Under the pieces are notes generated by a model, which worked only from the letters and a program-made list of their open reading frames with translations, was not told the origin of the DNA and searched no databases. Positions 9,598 to 19,122 of a DNA stretch of 64,000 bases are shown piece after piece. The translations under genes and the position numbers were made by a program. The stretch is from contig NZ_BGOW01000002.1 in assembly GCF_003851125.1 (NCBI RefSeq), positions 124,001 to 188,000 on the forward strand, written 5' to 3'. Positions within the stretch are counted from its first letter, which is position 1. Every line of letters starts with the position of its first letter. The stretch comes from Sulfuriferula multivorans (GTDB lineage: Bacteria > Pseudomonadota > Gammaproteobacteria > Burkholderiales > Sulfuriferulaceae).

Positions 9598-10689
9598 ATG
9601 AGCGTCGCCACCGGCCTTGCCATCGGCAACACGCCGACTTCCGACCTCGCCACGCAGGCGGTGGCGCAGGCCATGCAGCGTGCCGATATCAGCCATCCCA
9701 ACAGCGTGCTGTTGTTTTTGTCTGCCGATTTCGCCCACGATCCGCAACCCGCCCTGCTCGCCGCCTCGCGCCAGAGCCAGTGCATGCAGATTGTCGGGTG
9801 CAGCGCAGCGGGAATCTTTACCGAGCAGGACTGGGTGCTGGATTCGCCCGCGGCGGCGGCCATGGTGTTTGGCGGCGAGCTGAGTTTGAGTGCGGTGCAC
9901 ACCCCCGCGGACGACGACCTGATACTCGCCCTCACCGCGCCCAATGCGATTGATACCAACTGGATCGGCGCACCCGGCCAGCGCCTCGGCGCCGTATCGG
10001 GTGACGCGACCGGACGCGGACCCTACAAGGTATGGAGCGGCGGCAAAGTCTGCGCCAGCGGACGCTGCGAGATGACCCTGCAAGGCGTGCGCGGGATGAT
10101 GGGCGTATCGCAGGGCATCCGTGCGCTGACCGCCCCGACCGAAGTCACCCAGGTCAACGGCTTCGACCTGCTCAGTCTGGGGCGTCAGTCGGCACTCAAT
10201 GTGCTGGCGCGCGAACTGCCGCTGGAAGTGCGCGAACTCGACCACATCCCGCTACATCTCATCATGGCGGCAGTCACCTTCGGCGAACCGTCCACCGCAT
10301 TTTTTGAAGGCCGCTACCGTCTGGTGCAGGTCATCGCCACCAACCCGGACGACCGCTCGGTGACCTTGTCCGCACGCCTCAACGAGGGCGATAAAGTATT
10401 CTGGGCGCTGCGCCAGCCGCTGGCCGCCGAACGCAATATGCGCGTCACGCTGGATCGTACCGAGCAACTGCTGGCAGCCACGCCCCAATTCGGCCTGATG
10501 TTTTCCTCGATGGGGCGCGGGCCGTCATTCTATGGCGGCATGGATCGCGATCTGCAATTGCTGACCGCACGCTATCCGGACATGCCGTTGATTGGCTTCT
10601 ACGGCAATGGCGAAATCGGCTGGCTCAATTCAGCCAATCAACTGCTGCAATATTCCACCGTACTCGGATTGTTTACCGACCATGTTTAA
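9598..10689 (+). CDS. FIST N- and C-domain signal protein
   Basis: A 363-residue protein with FIST_N (about residues 25-220) and FIST_C (about 221-345) domains, which are thought to bind small ligands such as amino acids in signalling. Recognisable segments are VLLFLSADFAHDP, VGCSAAGIF, GVRGMMGVSQGIRAL and the C-terminal LMFSSMGRGPSFYGG with PLIGFYGNGEIGW, typical of the family. It lacks an attached output domain such as GGDEF, so its partner is unknown. The start ATG 9598 follows the nth stop by one base. Confidence 0.85.
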   Translation: MSVATGLAIGNTPTSDLATQAVAQAMQRADISHPNSVLLFLSADFAHDPQPALLAASRQSQCMQIVGCSAAGIFTEQDWVLDSPAAAAMVFGGELSLSAVHTPADDDLILALTAPNAIDTNWIGAPGQRLGAVSGDATGRGPYKVWSGGKVCASGRCEMTLQGVRGMMGVSQGIRALTAPTEVTQVNGFDLLSLGRQSALNVLARELPLEVRELDHIPLHLIMAAVTFGEPSTAFFEGRYRLVQVIATNPDDRSVTLSARLNEGDKVFWALRQPLAAERNMRVTLDRTEQLLAATPQFGLMFSSMGRGPSFYGGMDRDLQLLTARYPDMPLIGFYGNGEIGWLNSANQLLQYSTVLGLFTDHV

Positions 10690-11119
10690 CCCCAGCCGCG
10701 ACGACGCGCGCCGCTTCTTTTTCGACACCTGGCGCAAATACCGCGCGCAACAGCCTCTTGAAGGGCTGGAAACAACCGTGCTCGACACCCTGTTGGCGCA
10801 CCCCGAATACCACGCCCTGCTCGATAAGCCCGGACGCTATCTGGAACGCGACTACCCGCCCGAATTCGGCGAAACCAACCCGTTCCTGCATCTGTCCATG
10901 CACCTTGCCATCGCCGAACAGCTCGGCATCGACCAGCCCCCCGGCATCCGCGCGCACTACCAGGCGCTGCTGGAAAAAACCGGCGACCCGATGCACGCGC
11001 AGCATGAAATCATGGACTGCCTGGCCGAGATGATCTGGCAGGCACAACGGCACGGCACCGCGTTTGATCCGTTGATTTATTTTGCGTGTCTGGATAAAAA
11101 ATCGCGTAAATATTCTTAA
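10682..11119 (+). CDS. DUF1841 family protein
   Basis: A 145-residue cytoplasmic protein beginning MFNPSRDDARRFFFDTW and containing NPFLHLSMHLAIAEQ and MDCLAEMIWQAQRHG, matching the DUF1841 family common in beta- and gammaproteobacteria. Function unknown. The start overlaps the end of the FIST gene by eight bases, so nth, FIST and DUF1841 are probably one transcript. The length is normal for the family. Confidence 0.85.
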   Translation: MFNPSRDDARRFFFDTWRKYRAQQPLEGLETTVLDTLLAHPEYHALLDKPGRYLERDYPPEFGETNPFLHLSMHLAIAEQLGIDQPPGIRAHYQALLEKTGDPMHAQHEIMDCLAEMIWQAQRHGTAFDPLIYFACLDKKSRKYS

Positions 11120-11332
11120 AAGTCCTTTACCGACTCATTGCGAACATTCGATATTATCTACATAAATTCCATAGCCCATTCCGATTTACGGAACTGAGGA
11201 CAAAATAAGCACAAGGGTAATTTCAACTGTAAATTACGGATACCTAATTTCACTTACGATGGCCTCTGCATACGATAGACTTGCGCGGTGTCAATTCTGC
11301 ATCGAGCTTGCTCGATAGCAGATTGCCTGACC

Positions 11333-14300
11333 ATGTTGCAAACAAAAAAGGGCGGGAACAAGGTGGTTGATTACACGATATTCAAAGACTATCTGGCGCT
11401 AATAGAGAAAGCCTACAAAGCAGGCAACGCCACAGAGCATACTCACCGCCCCGCGCTGAAAGACCTGCTCGAAGCTTTCCAGCCTGGGGTTACGGCCACC
11501 AACGAACCCAAGCGCATCAAATGTGGTGCACCGGATTACATCATCACTCGCAAAGATATTCCGCTGGGCTTCGTGGAAGCCAAAGACATCGGTGTTTCAC
11601 TCGACGACACCGAGAACAGCGAACAGCTTAAGCGCTACCGCGAAGGCCTTGCCAATCTCATCCTTACCGACTATCTGGAATTCCGCTGGTATGTCAGCGG
11701 CGAGTTGCGTCTGACTGTGCGACTTGCCAAACCGCAGACCAATGGTAAGTTGCGAGCGGAGGCTGATGGGGCGCAGCAGCTCGCCGAGCTGTTGCAGTCC
11801 TTCTTCGCCGAAAACATCCCCGTCATTTCCAGCCCCAAGGAACTCGCCACGCGCATGGCGGCATTGGCACGTTTGATTCGCTCCATTATCGGCAAGACCT
11901 TTGCGGAGGAGGACGAATACGGCACATTGCATGAGCAGATGGATGGTTTTCGCAAAGTGTTGTTGCACGACCTTGATGCAGAACAGTTCGGCGACATGTA
12001 CGCACAGACTATTTGCTACGGCCTGTTTGCCGCACGCTGCAACAGTACCGGCGCGCACTTTACCCGCACCCATGCTGCCTACGATCTGCCCAAGACCAAT
12101 CCGTTTTTGCGCAAACTCTTCGCACACATCGCCGGGCCGGAACTGGATGAGCGCATCGTGTGGGTGGTAGACAATCTTGCCGAGTTGCTCAACCGCGCAG
12201 ACATCGCCGCCATCCTGCAAGACTTCGGGCGTGCGACCAGACAGGAAGACCCGGTAGTGCATTTCTACGAAACCTTCCTCGGTGCGTATGACCAGAAGAT
12301 GCGCGAAGCCAGAGGCGTGTACTACACGCCGGAGCCTGTGGTGTCCTACATCGTGCGCAGCGTGGATGCCATCCTGAAAAAAGATTTCAAGTTGAGCGCG
12401 GGACTGGCCGATTCCAGCAAAGTTAAGCTTACCCGCCCGAAGCAGCGCGGCAAGGGAACGGAAACCATCGAAACCCACAAGGTGCAAATCCTCGATCCCG
12501 CCACCGGAACCGGCACCTTCTTGTATAGCGTCATCGGGCAAATCTACCAGACCTTTGCGGGCAATAAAGGAATGTGGCCGAGCTATGTGCAGGAAAATTT
12601 GCTACCGCGTGTGTATGGTTTCGAGTTGCTGATGGCGCCCTATGCCGTGGCGCACATGAAACTCGGTTTGCTGCTGCGAGAAACCGGCTACGATTTTTCC
12701 AGCGACGAACGCCTGCGCGTATTCCTCACCAACACGCTGGAAGAAGCGCACGAAATGACTGGCCTACCGCTGTTCACGCAGTGGCTGGCGGACGAAGCCA
12801 CCAGCGCCAACCTGGTGAAGAAGGAAACGCCGGTCATGGTGGTGCTGGGCAATCCGCCTTATTCCGGGCATTCCGCCAACACTGGCGAATGGATAGCTGG
12901 ATTACTGCGCGGTATCGACAGCACGACTGGGCAAAAGACTGGCAACTATTTTGAAGTGGACGGCGCACCGCTGGGCGAACGCAACCCCAAGTGGTTGAAT
13001 AACGACTATGTGAAGTTCATCCGCTTCGCGCAGTGGCGTATCGAACAGACCGGCTATGGCGTGCTGGCCTTTGTCACCGACAACAGCTATCTGACTAGCC
13101 CCACATTCCGGGGCATGCGCCAGAGCTTGATGCAAAGTTTCGACGACATCTACCTGCTCGACCTGCACGGCAACAGCAATAAAAAAGAAACGGCGCTGGA
13201 TAGCAGCAAGGATGAAAACGTATTTGACATCCGACAGGGTGTCACCATTGGCCTGTTCGTGAAACGCAGTAAAGTACAAGATAAAGGTGCACAGGTTTTT
13301 CACGCCGACCTATATGGCACACGCGCAAGCAAATACGCAGGTCTGGCGGAAAACGACATGACCACCACCCACTGGCAAGCACTCAAACCACAAGCACCGT
13401 TTTACTTGTTCGTGCCGCAGGATGATACAGTGCGCGCCGAGTATGAGCAGGGCTGGGTAATCACCGACATCATGCCAGTGAACAGCGTAGGCATCGTCAC
13501 CGCCCGTGATGCGCTAACCATTCATTGGAGCCGTGAAGATATTTGGCGCACGGTGAATGACTTCGCTCATTTGCCGGTGGAAGATGCGCGTGAAAAATAT
13601 GACTTAGGCAAGGATTCGCAGGACTGGAAAATTGCTTGGGCGCAAACCGATCTCAAAGAAAGCGGACTATCGGATGGGAAGCTTGCCTCGGTATTGTATC
13701 GTCCGTTTGATTCGCGTTACACCTACTATACTGGAAAACCCAGTGGTTTTCATTGCAGACCCTGCGGAGAAGTGATGCGGCAGATGCAAGATGGAAAAAA
13801 CTTGGGGTTTGCGACAACACGTTCAACTGAAATCGGGCGTGGTTGGGAACACTTGTTTTGCACAAATGGTTTGCTTACTCATCACACAGTTTCGATCAAA
13901 GAGGTCAATTATCTTTTTCCACTCTACCTCAACTCAGCCGCCAAGACTGACCTGTTCGACAACAGCGTAGTAGGTGGTCGTCGCCCCAATCTCGCGCCGG
14001 AATTCATCGCAGAATTTGCCATGCGACTGCAACTGGATTTTGTGCCGGATGGATGCGGTGATTTGAAAAAGACCTTCGGCCCGGAAGATGTGTTTCACTA
14101 CGCCTACGCAGTGTTTTATTCGCCGACCTACCGCAGCCGCTATGCCGAGTTTCTGAAAAGAGATTTCCCGCGCTTGCCACTGACGCGTGATGTGGCGCTG
14201 TTCCGCAGCCTGTGCGCTTTGGGCAAAGAGCTGGTGGCGCTGCACTTGATGGAGCAGCTCCCCAAACTGGAAACTCGTTATCCAGAGGCAGGGGATAACA

Positions 14301-14575
14301 CGGTGGACGCTGTGCGCTATACCGAACCGGCAAGCGGTGTGCCGGGGCGCGTGTGGATCAATCAGAAGCAATACTTCGACAACGTGCCGCCGGAAGTGTG
14401 GAACTATCACATCGGCGGTTATCAGGTGTGCCAGAAGTGGTTGAAAGACCGCAAGGAACGGCAGCTTTCCTACGACGACCTGACCCACTATCGCGGCATC
14501 GTTGCAGCGCTGGCGCGCACCATCGAGCTACAGGCCGCGATTGATGACTCGATAAGCGAGTGGCCGTTACAGTAG
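11333..14575 (+). CDS. Single-chain restriction-modification enzyme (type ISP-like / IIG, no helicase)
   Basis: A 1080-residue fusion of nuclease, adenine methyltransferase and target recognition regions. Residues about 60-90 carry a PD-(D/E)xK-type nuclease core with PDYII (Asp68) and FVEAK (Glu82, Lys84). The methyltransferase has motif I LDPATGTGTFL (Asp388) and motif IV LGNPPYSG (Asn507), so it should make N6-methyladenine. The rest is probably target recognition. Similarity is to type ISP enzymes, but the SF2 helicase block expected between nuclease and methyltransferase is absent, hence the IIG-like reading. The start is uncertain: ATG 11333 has no clear ribosome site, GTG 11363 is preceded by AAAAGGG, and GTG 11288 extends it. 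No separate specificity gene is seen. Confidence 0.82.
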   Translation: MLQTKKGGNKVVDYTIFKDYLALIEKAYKAGNATEHTHRPALKDLLEAFQPGVTATNEPKRIKCGAPDYIITRKDIPLGFVEAKDIGVSLDDTENSEQLKRYREGLANLILTDYLEFRWYVSGELRLTVRLAKPQTNGKLRAEADGAQQLAELLQSFFAENIPVISSPKELATRMAALARLIRSIIGKTFAEEDEYGTLHEQMDGFRKVLLHDLDAEQFGDMYAQTICYGLFAARCNSTGAHFTRTHAAYDLPKTNPFLRKLFAHIAGPELDERIVWVVDNLAELLNRADIAAILQDFGRATRQEDPVVHFYETFLGAYDQKMREARGVYYTPEPVVSYIVRSVDAILKKDFKLSAGLADSSKVKLTRPKQRGKGTETIETHKVQILDPATGTGTFLYSVIGQIYQTFAGNKGMWPSYVQENLLPRVYGFELLMAPYAVAHMKLGLLLRETGYDFSSDERLRVFLTNTLEEAHEMTGLPLFTQWLADEATSANLVKKETPVMVVLGNPPYSGHSANTGEWIAGLLRGIDSTTGQKTGNYFEVDGAPLGERNPKWLNNDYVKFIRFAQWRIEQTGYGVLAFVTDNSYLTSPTFRGMRQSLMQSFDDIYLLDLHGNSNKKETALDSSKDENVFDIRQGVTIGLFVKRSKVQDKGAQVFHADLYGTRASKYAGLAENDMTTTHWQALKPQAPFYLFVPQDDTVRAEYEQGWVITDIMPVNSVGIVTARDALTIHWSREDIWRTVNDFAHLPVEDAREKYDLGKDSQDWKIAWAQTDLKESGLSDGKLASVLYRPFDSRYTYYTGKPSGFHCRPCGEVMRQMQDGKNLGFATTRSTEIGRGWEHLFCTNGLLTHHTVSIKEVNYLFPLYLNSAAKTDLFDNSVVGGRRPNLAPEFIAEFAMRLQLDFVPDGCGDLKKTFGPEDVFHYAYAVFYSPTYRSRYAEFLKRDFPRLPLTRDVALFRSLCALGKELVALHLMEQLPKLETRYPEAGDNTVDAVRYTEPASGVPGRVWINQKQYFDNVPPEVWNYHIGGYQVCQKWLKDRKERQLSYDDLTHYRGIVAALARTIELQAAIDDSISEWPLQ

Positions 14576-14642
14576 CATAGTTGTGCATAACAGGGTGTGC
14601 CAGCAGTCCGGCCACAAGCAACATTCCTCACCTTAATACGAA

Positions 14643-16001
14643 ATGATGAAAATGTTTGATCGTGAATACAACATAACAGATCCAGTAAAGATTCTGGCAG
14701 CGTATCTTGAATCGAACCGATTCAGTTACCTATCTTTGCGACGTCGGGCAGTCATCTATTTTTCAAACAACAAATGGACGCTACTGGCATGTACCGTAGA
14801 GGCCATTGTTTCTGATATAGAACCGGTTGAGGCTGTGGCATCAAAATGCTATCCGCAAGCTGTGCTGTTCGAAGACCGGCTTTCTAACGAGGGGCTTTTG
14901 GATTTTGTTAAACAAGTTAGCGAAGGACACTTTTGTTTAGGCGAGTATTCGTTAGGAGCGACAAATACTCACCGGCAGTGGACAAGAGAGCGGGTTCCTC
15001 TTAGCAACAACCACATGTTGCATGCGAGCCAAGTGTGGAGTGCGCGGTTTGATGATGTCAATGTAAATTCGTATGAAGCACTGCTGGCTCCACAACAGCC
15101 CTATTACCCTGATCTGTTTGAGGCGGTAAAAAATTGGCTGCCTTTTCCTGTGTATCACGGCAGTAGCGACTCCAGAAAAGGCGAGGTCATTTTGCTCTTG
15201 CCAGAGACGAGAGCCTATCTGGCCGACGCTACCTTCAAAGGTAAGGTCATTGATATACAGGTCGCAGGGACTGAGTTAAACAAGCTGTCGTTGGAGCTTA
15301 AAGGCGCATGGTGGGATGAGGAAGGCATTCATCACTTTGAAGAGCAAGTTTCCAACGGGCTTGCACAGTTATCTATTCCTGAGTTTGCTAACCGCTTGGA
15401 ATACGTTCTTGCTGATTCTGAAGGTGCGATATATGACCGCCATTATGAAGACGGATATAGGCACACAGGGCTTGGGCGGAAGCGCATAGTCAGTGGTGAC
15501 ACAAGCCTTGTTGATATAGTGCGTGAGGCGTGCCGTAACGGGGAAGGATTGCAGGTGGAATTCAAACCGTTCATCGAACTAGAAAATGATAAGTTGAAAG
15601 AAATTATTAGGGCAGTTGTGGCATTTGCCAATACACAAGGCGGTCGAATTTTCCTTGGCATCGACGATGACTGCGGACTACTAGGAATTGACGGTCAACT
15701 GGCAAAATGGGCTAAAGCTGAGCCAAACGAAGCGACATGTGAACGGTATCTTGGTGCAATACGAGGAAAAATACGCGATGTTGTTCAGGGCGATCCCGTG
15801 TTGAACTTTATGCAAACCGTTGTTGATGATTGCAGGATCGTCGTTATTGAAGTCTCCGCAGCTAAGGAGAAGCCCATTTCTATCCGCCAAGATAAGAGTC
15901 TTTATATCCGTCGTGGATCGAGCAACTCAAAAGCTTTGCCAGAGGAGTGGAAGGCAATTGTTTGCTCTCAAAATAATTTCCCGGTTTTTCAAAATCCATA
16001 G
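14643..16001 (+). CDS. AlbA_2 (Schlafen-type) domain protein
   Basis: A 452-residue protein. Residues about 290-440 form an AlbA_2 putative nucleic acid-binding domain: LQVEFKPF, then IRAVVAFANTQGGRIFLGIDDD, and later VVIEVSAAKEKPI followed by LYIRRGSSN. The first 280 residues match nothing I recognise and contain no catalytic motif I can name. AlbA_2 proteins occur among transcription factors and phage defence proteins. The gene is clearly lower in GC than its neighbours and lies 67 bases downstream of the restriction-modification gene on the same strand, pointing to a shared acquired defence island. ATG at 14643 or 14649 is possible. Confidence 0.78.
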   Translation: MMKMFDREYNITDPVKILAAYLESNRFSYLSLRRRAVIYFSNNKWTLLACTVEAIVSDIEPVEAVASKCYPQAVLFEDRLSNEGLLDFVKQVSEGHFCLGEYSLGATNTHRQWTRERVPLSNNHMLHASQVWSARFDDVNVNSYEALLAPQQPYYPDLFEAVKNWLPFPVYHGSSDSRKGEVILLLPETRAYLADATFKGKVIDIQVAGTELNKLSLELKGAWWDEEGIHHFEEQVSNGLAQLSIPEFANRLEYVLADSEGAIYDRHYEDGYRHTGLGRKRIVSGDTSLVDIVREACRNGEGLQVEFKPFIELENDKLKEIIRAVVAFANTQGGRIFLGIDDDCGLLGIDGQLAKWAKAEPNEATCERYLGAIRGKIRDVVQGDPVLNFMQTVVDDCRIVVIEVSAAKEKPISIRQDKSLYIRRGSSNSKALPEEWKAIVCSQNNFPVFQNP

Positions 16002-16202
16002 ATAACTGAAATCTGACCGTATGAAAATGGCACTTCTGAGTCATTTAATCTCCGGTGAAATCTTGGTGTTTACCCAAGTTGCGGAGCGAAGGGAAATATG
16101 GTGCCCAGTGAGATTTTTGAAGACCATAAAAACACCCCATAACGCTTTGAAGCTACGGGGCAGGGTATAGAAAACTTCTGCAGATTAAGCAACCGCCCAG
16201 AT

Positions 16203-16233
16203 AAAAAGGCGATGGAACATCCATCGCCTTTTT
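16203..16233 (-). terminator. Rho-independent terminator after cytochrome c genes
   Basis: A perfect 13-base stem AAAAAGGCGATGG / CCATCGCCTTTTT around loop AACAT. It sits 20 bases past the stop of the leftward cytochrome gene and could work in both directions. The rest of 16002-16253 shows nothing else convincing. Confidence 0.85.
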
Positions 16234-16253
16234 CATTCCGCAGCACAATCGTT

Positions 16254-16580
16254 TTAGCGCTTCAGCGTCAACCCTTTCTGGCTGCCGAAATACGCTGCCA
16301 GATCGGCCATGTCCTGCTCCGACAGGTTCGTCACCTGACCGGACATGATGGCGTTTTTGCGCTCGCCGGATTTGTATTCGGTCAGCGCCTGGTACAGATA
16401 ATCCGGATGCTGTCCCGCCAGACGCGGGAACATTGATGACTGGCTGTTGCCGTCCACGCCGTGACAGGCTGCGCAAGTTGACGATTTCGCCTTGCCCTGC
16501 GCGGCATTTCCGTCCGGTACTGCCCATGCCTGTGCGCTTGCCACCATCCCCAGCAGCGCCAAAATTGCCAGATGCTTCAT
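16254..16580 (-). CDS. Periplasmic class I cytochrome c (c553-like)
   Basis: A 108-residue protein with a cleavable signal peptide (MKHLAILALLGMVASAQAWA) and a single heme c site CAACH at about residues 36-40, with a C-terminal Met ligand likely in AIMSGQV. The YLYQALTEYKSGERKN stretch is typical of small cytochrome c553 proteins that shuttle electrons in the periplasm. It is second in a leftward pair with a related cytochrome 20 bases upstream; both share the EYKSGER segment, so they are probably paralogues from duplication. GAGAGG precedes the ATG. Confidence 0.9.
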   Translation of the reverse strand: MKHLAILALLGMVASAQAWAVPDGNAAQGKAKSSTCAACHGVDGNSQSSMFPRLAGQHPDYLYQALTEYKSGERKNAIMSGQVTNLSEQDMADLAAYFGSQKGLTLKR

Positions 16581-16600
16581 TGTGTCATCCTCTCTCGTAT

Positions 16601-16921
16601 TTATTTGCCTTCTGAGTAGTACGCGGCCAGATCTTCCATGTCCTGGTCCGTCAAACTCGCCGCAATCGCCCGCATGGTAGCAAAGCTGCGTTCACCGCTT
16701 TTGTATTCCTTGAGCGCAGCGACGATGTAGTCGGCGTGTTGGCCGCCCAGATACGGCACGCTGTACACGGTTGGGTAAGCGGTACGCCAGCCGGCAATGC
16801 CGTGACAACCGATACACATGGAGTTTTTGTTTTTTCCGGCGACCGGGTCACCGGCTGCATGGACGACGGGTGCCAGACATACGCTCAGCGCAACCAGGCT
16901 GAATAACAGACTTGTTTTCAT
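16601..16921 (-). CDS. Periplasmic class I cytochrome c (c553-like), paralogue
   Basis: A 106-residue secreted cytochrome with signal peptide ending VVHAA and heme motif CIGCH near residue 37. It shares GGQHADYIVAALKEYKSGER with the downstream cytochrome. The likely axial Met is in FATMRAI. The ATG at 16921 was chosen because GGAGA precedes it by 4 to 8 bases; a longer in-frame start at 16966 would add residues before an obvious signal peptide. The partner oxidase or reductase is not in this window. Confidence 0.9.
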   Translation of the reverse strand: MKTSLLFSLVALSVCLAPVVHAAGDPVAGKNKNSMCIGCHGIAGWRTAYPTVYSVPYLGGQHADYIVAALKEYKSGERSFATMRAIAASLTDQDMEDLAAYYSEGK

Positions 16922-17146
16922 GCTCTCCTCACTCTTTATGGATGTGAACTCCAGTCGTCCATACATTTTTTGTATATCTGACCGCTTTTTATTTATGGTG
17001 TCTCTGTGGACCCTTGCCTTGCTTTTTTAGCCAAGCCATTGTATGCACACTGAGGCTGGCTGGCAACATCGGCTTGCTGGCGGCTGGACGGCGGTATCCG
17101 CATAACGGTAGCATGGCGCACACTCTTCACAGCGGATCGATCAATC

Positions 17147-17707
17147 ATGGGAAACCGGCTTTCCAAAATCACCACCCGCACCGGCGACGACGGCAGCACC
17201 GGTCTGGGCGACGGTTCGCGCACCCCCAAAGACGCGGCGCGCGTGGAAGCACTGGGCGACGTGGATGAACTCAACAGCCAGATCGGCGTGCTGCTATCCG
17301 AAGACCTGCCCACGGATGTCAGCGCTTTGTTCAACGAGATACAACACGGTCTGTTCGACCTGGGCGGCGAGCTTTCCATCCCCGGTTATACAGCGATCAC
17401 CGATGCCCATCTCGCCGCGCTGGATGCGGCCATTGAGCACTACAATGCCGCGCTGCCGCCGCTGAAAGAATTCATCCTGCCCGCCGGTTCGCGCGCCGCT
17501 TCGCTGTGCCACGTGGCACGCACCGTGTGCCGCCGTGCCGAGCGCCGCGTGGTGACGCTGGCGCGCAATGAACCGGTATCGCCGCTGGCAGTGCAATACC
17601 TGAACCGCCTGTCCGACCTGCTGTTCATCCTGAGCCGCGTCCTCAATCGCCATGCCGGGGGAACGGATGTGTGCTGGCAACCCAAACGCCACGCGCCCAC
17701 TGAATAA
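17147..17707 (+). CDS. Cob(I)alamin adenosyltransferase, PduO type
   Basis: Transfers the adenosyl group from ATP to cob(I)alamin to make coenzyme B12. The 186-residue protein has the PduO N-terminal ATP-binding signature TRTGDDGSTGLGDG, the segment VEALGDVDELNSQIG, and the C-terminal helix RTVCRRAERRVV followed by YLNRLSDLLFILSR, all diagnostic. Length is normal for the single-domain form. It is the first of a rightward set followed 11 bases later by NfeD and SPFH genes; that link seems positional rather than functional. No B12 riboswitch is visible upstream. Confidence 0.95.
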   Translation: MGNRLSKITTRTGDDGSTGLGDGSRTPKDAARVEALGDVDELNSQIGVLLSEDLPTDVSALFNEIQHGLFDLGGELSIPGYTAITDAHLAALDAAIEHYNAALPPLKEFILPAGSRAASLCHVARTVCRRAERRVVTLARNEPVSPLAVQYLNRLSDLLFILSRVLNRHAGGTDVCWQPKRHAPTE

Positions 17708-17718
17708 GGAAAACGCCC

Positions 17719-18126
17719 ATGCAGCCCATGACTTTCTGGTTCATCCTCGCCAGCGTACTGATTGCGCTGGAAATCTTTACCGGCACCTTCTACCTGTTGG
17801 TGTTTGGCGCGGCAGCAGGCGCGGCGGGCTTTACCGCCCTGTACGGCTATCCGCTGGCCGCGCAACTGGTCGTGGCGGCAATGTTTGGTGTCATCGGTCT
17901 GGTCTGGTTGCGGCGCAGGCCAAAAATCGAGCGCCCTGCAGACGACGTCCTGGATATCGGCCAGGCCGTGGAAGTCAGCACATGGCTCGATAATAATACT
18001 GCGCGGGTACGCTATCGCGGCACGGAATGGGACGCCCGGCTCATGGAAGGCGAAACTGCCCAGCCGACACATTGCATCATCCGCGAAATCCGCGGCAACA
18101 CGCTGATCCTGTCCGCCAAACCATAA
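17719..18126 (+). CDS. NfeD-like membrane protein
   Basis: A 135-residue protein with two or three N-terminal helices (residues about 5-65) and a C-terminal OB-fold domain (about 75-135: DVLDIGQAVEVSTW, ARVRYRGTEWDARL, GNTLILSAKP), which defines the short NfeD family (YbbK type). NfeD proteins pair with SPFH proteins in membrane microdomains. Here the SPFH gene starts 15 bases downstream, the standard pairing. AAGGAAAA precedes the ATG. Confidence 0.9.
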   Translation: MQPMTFWFILASVLIALEIFTGTFYLLVFGAAAGAAGFTALYGYPLAAQLVVAAMFGVIGLVWLRRRPKIERPADDVLDIGQAVEVSTWLDNNTARVRYRGTEWDARLMEGETAQPTHCIIREIRGNTLILSAKP

Positions 18127-18140
18127 CCCGGAGACACCCT

Positions 18141-19055
18141 ATGGAAATTGCACTGTTTTTACTTATCGTCGTGGCCGCATTTGTCGCCAGCTCGATTAAG
18201 ATCGTTCCCCAGCAAAATGCCTGGGTGGTCGAACGCCTGGGGCGTTTTCATGGTGCACTGCAGCCGGGTCTCAACATCGTCATCCCGTTCATCGACCGCA
18301 TCGCCTACAAGCATCTGCTCAAGGAAGTACCGCTCGATGTCCAGCCGCAAGTCTGCATCACCAAGGACAACACCCAGGTGCAGATTGACGGCGTGATTTT
18401 CTATCAGGTCACCAATCCGCAGCTCGCCAGTTACGGCACGGCGGATTTCCAGATGGCCATCGTCCAGCTTGCGCAAACCAGTCTGCGCTCCGAGTGCGGC
18501 AAGCGCGAACTCGACCGCCTGCTGGAAGAACGCAACGACATCAATCGCGCTGTCATCTCGGCGCTGGACGAAGCCAGCCCCAACTGGGGCGTCAAAGTAC
18601 TGCGCTACGAAATCAAGGACATCACCCCGCCCGATGCCGTGTTGCGCTCCATGCAAACCCAGATCACCGCCGAGCGCGAGAAGCGCGCCATGGTCGCACA
18701 ATCGGAAGGCAAACGGCAGCAGGAAATCAACCTGGCGGAAGGCGCCATGACCGCCGCCATCCGCGAATCCGAAGGCCAGAAACAGGCCGCCATCAATAAC
18801 GCTCAGGGTCAGGCGGAAGCCATCCTGCTCACCGCTACCGCTACTGCCGAAGCGATCCGCAAAGTCGCTGCAGCACTGAGCGAACCGGGTGGCATGGAAG
18901 CAGTGAATTTGAAAGTCGCGGAGAAATACGTGGAGGCTTTCGGCAATATCGCCAAGCAGGGAAATACCCTGATTCTGCCCGGCGATTTATCCAACATGGG
19001 GGCGTTGGTGGCCACGGCGATGAGCGTGGTGAAGCAACAGAAAATAGAAAGCTGA
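18141..19055 (+). CDS. SPFH / band 7 protein (paraslipin, QmcA-like)
   Basis: A 304-residue membrane-anchored protein with one N-terminal helix (residues 2-18), a band 7 domain (KIVPQQNAWVVERLGRFHGALQPGLNIVIPF, split here as its two recognisable halves QNAWVVERLGRF and PGLNIVIPF), and a long charged coiled coil AEREKRAMVAQSEGKRQQE. It matches the QmcA/paraslipin group, which form large rings or microdomains with their NfeD partner and influence membrane protease activity. The ATG at 18141 follows CCGGAG by 7 bases. Confidence 0.92.
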   Translation: MEIALFLLIVVAAFVASSIKIVPQQNAWVVERLGRFHGALQPGLNIVIPFIDRIAYKHLLKEVPLDVQPQVCITKDNTQVQIDGVIFYQVTNPQLASYGTADFQMAIVQLAQTSLRSECGKRELDRLLEERNDINRAVISALDEASPNWGVKVLRYEIKDITPPDAVLRSMQTQITAEREKRAMVAQSEGKRQQEINLAEGAMTAAIRESEGQKQAAINNAQGQAEAILLTATATAEAIRKVAAALSEPGGMEAVNLKVAEKYVEAFGNIAKQGNTLILPGDLSNMGALVATAMSVVKQQKIES

Positions 19056-19122
19056 ACCTGCCGAAAACTTTACTGGCGCAACTTGTTGTGCAGCCAACGT
19101 ACTCCAATTGAAAGGTGAATTC

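Noticed and set aside
11120-11332. Small RNA or promoter before the restriction-modification gene
   Set aside because: Hexamers present are wrongly spaced and the small hairpin at 11299-11319 has no T run; nothing can be supported.
16922-17146. Possible cobalamin riboswitch before the adenosyltransferase gene
   Set aside because: No B12 box or matching long-range stems were visible in the 225 bases.
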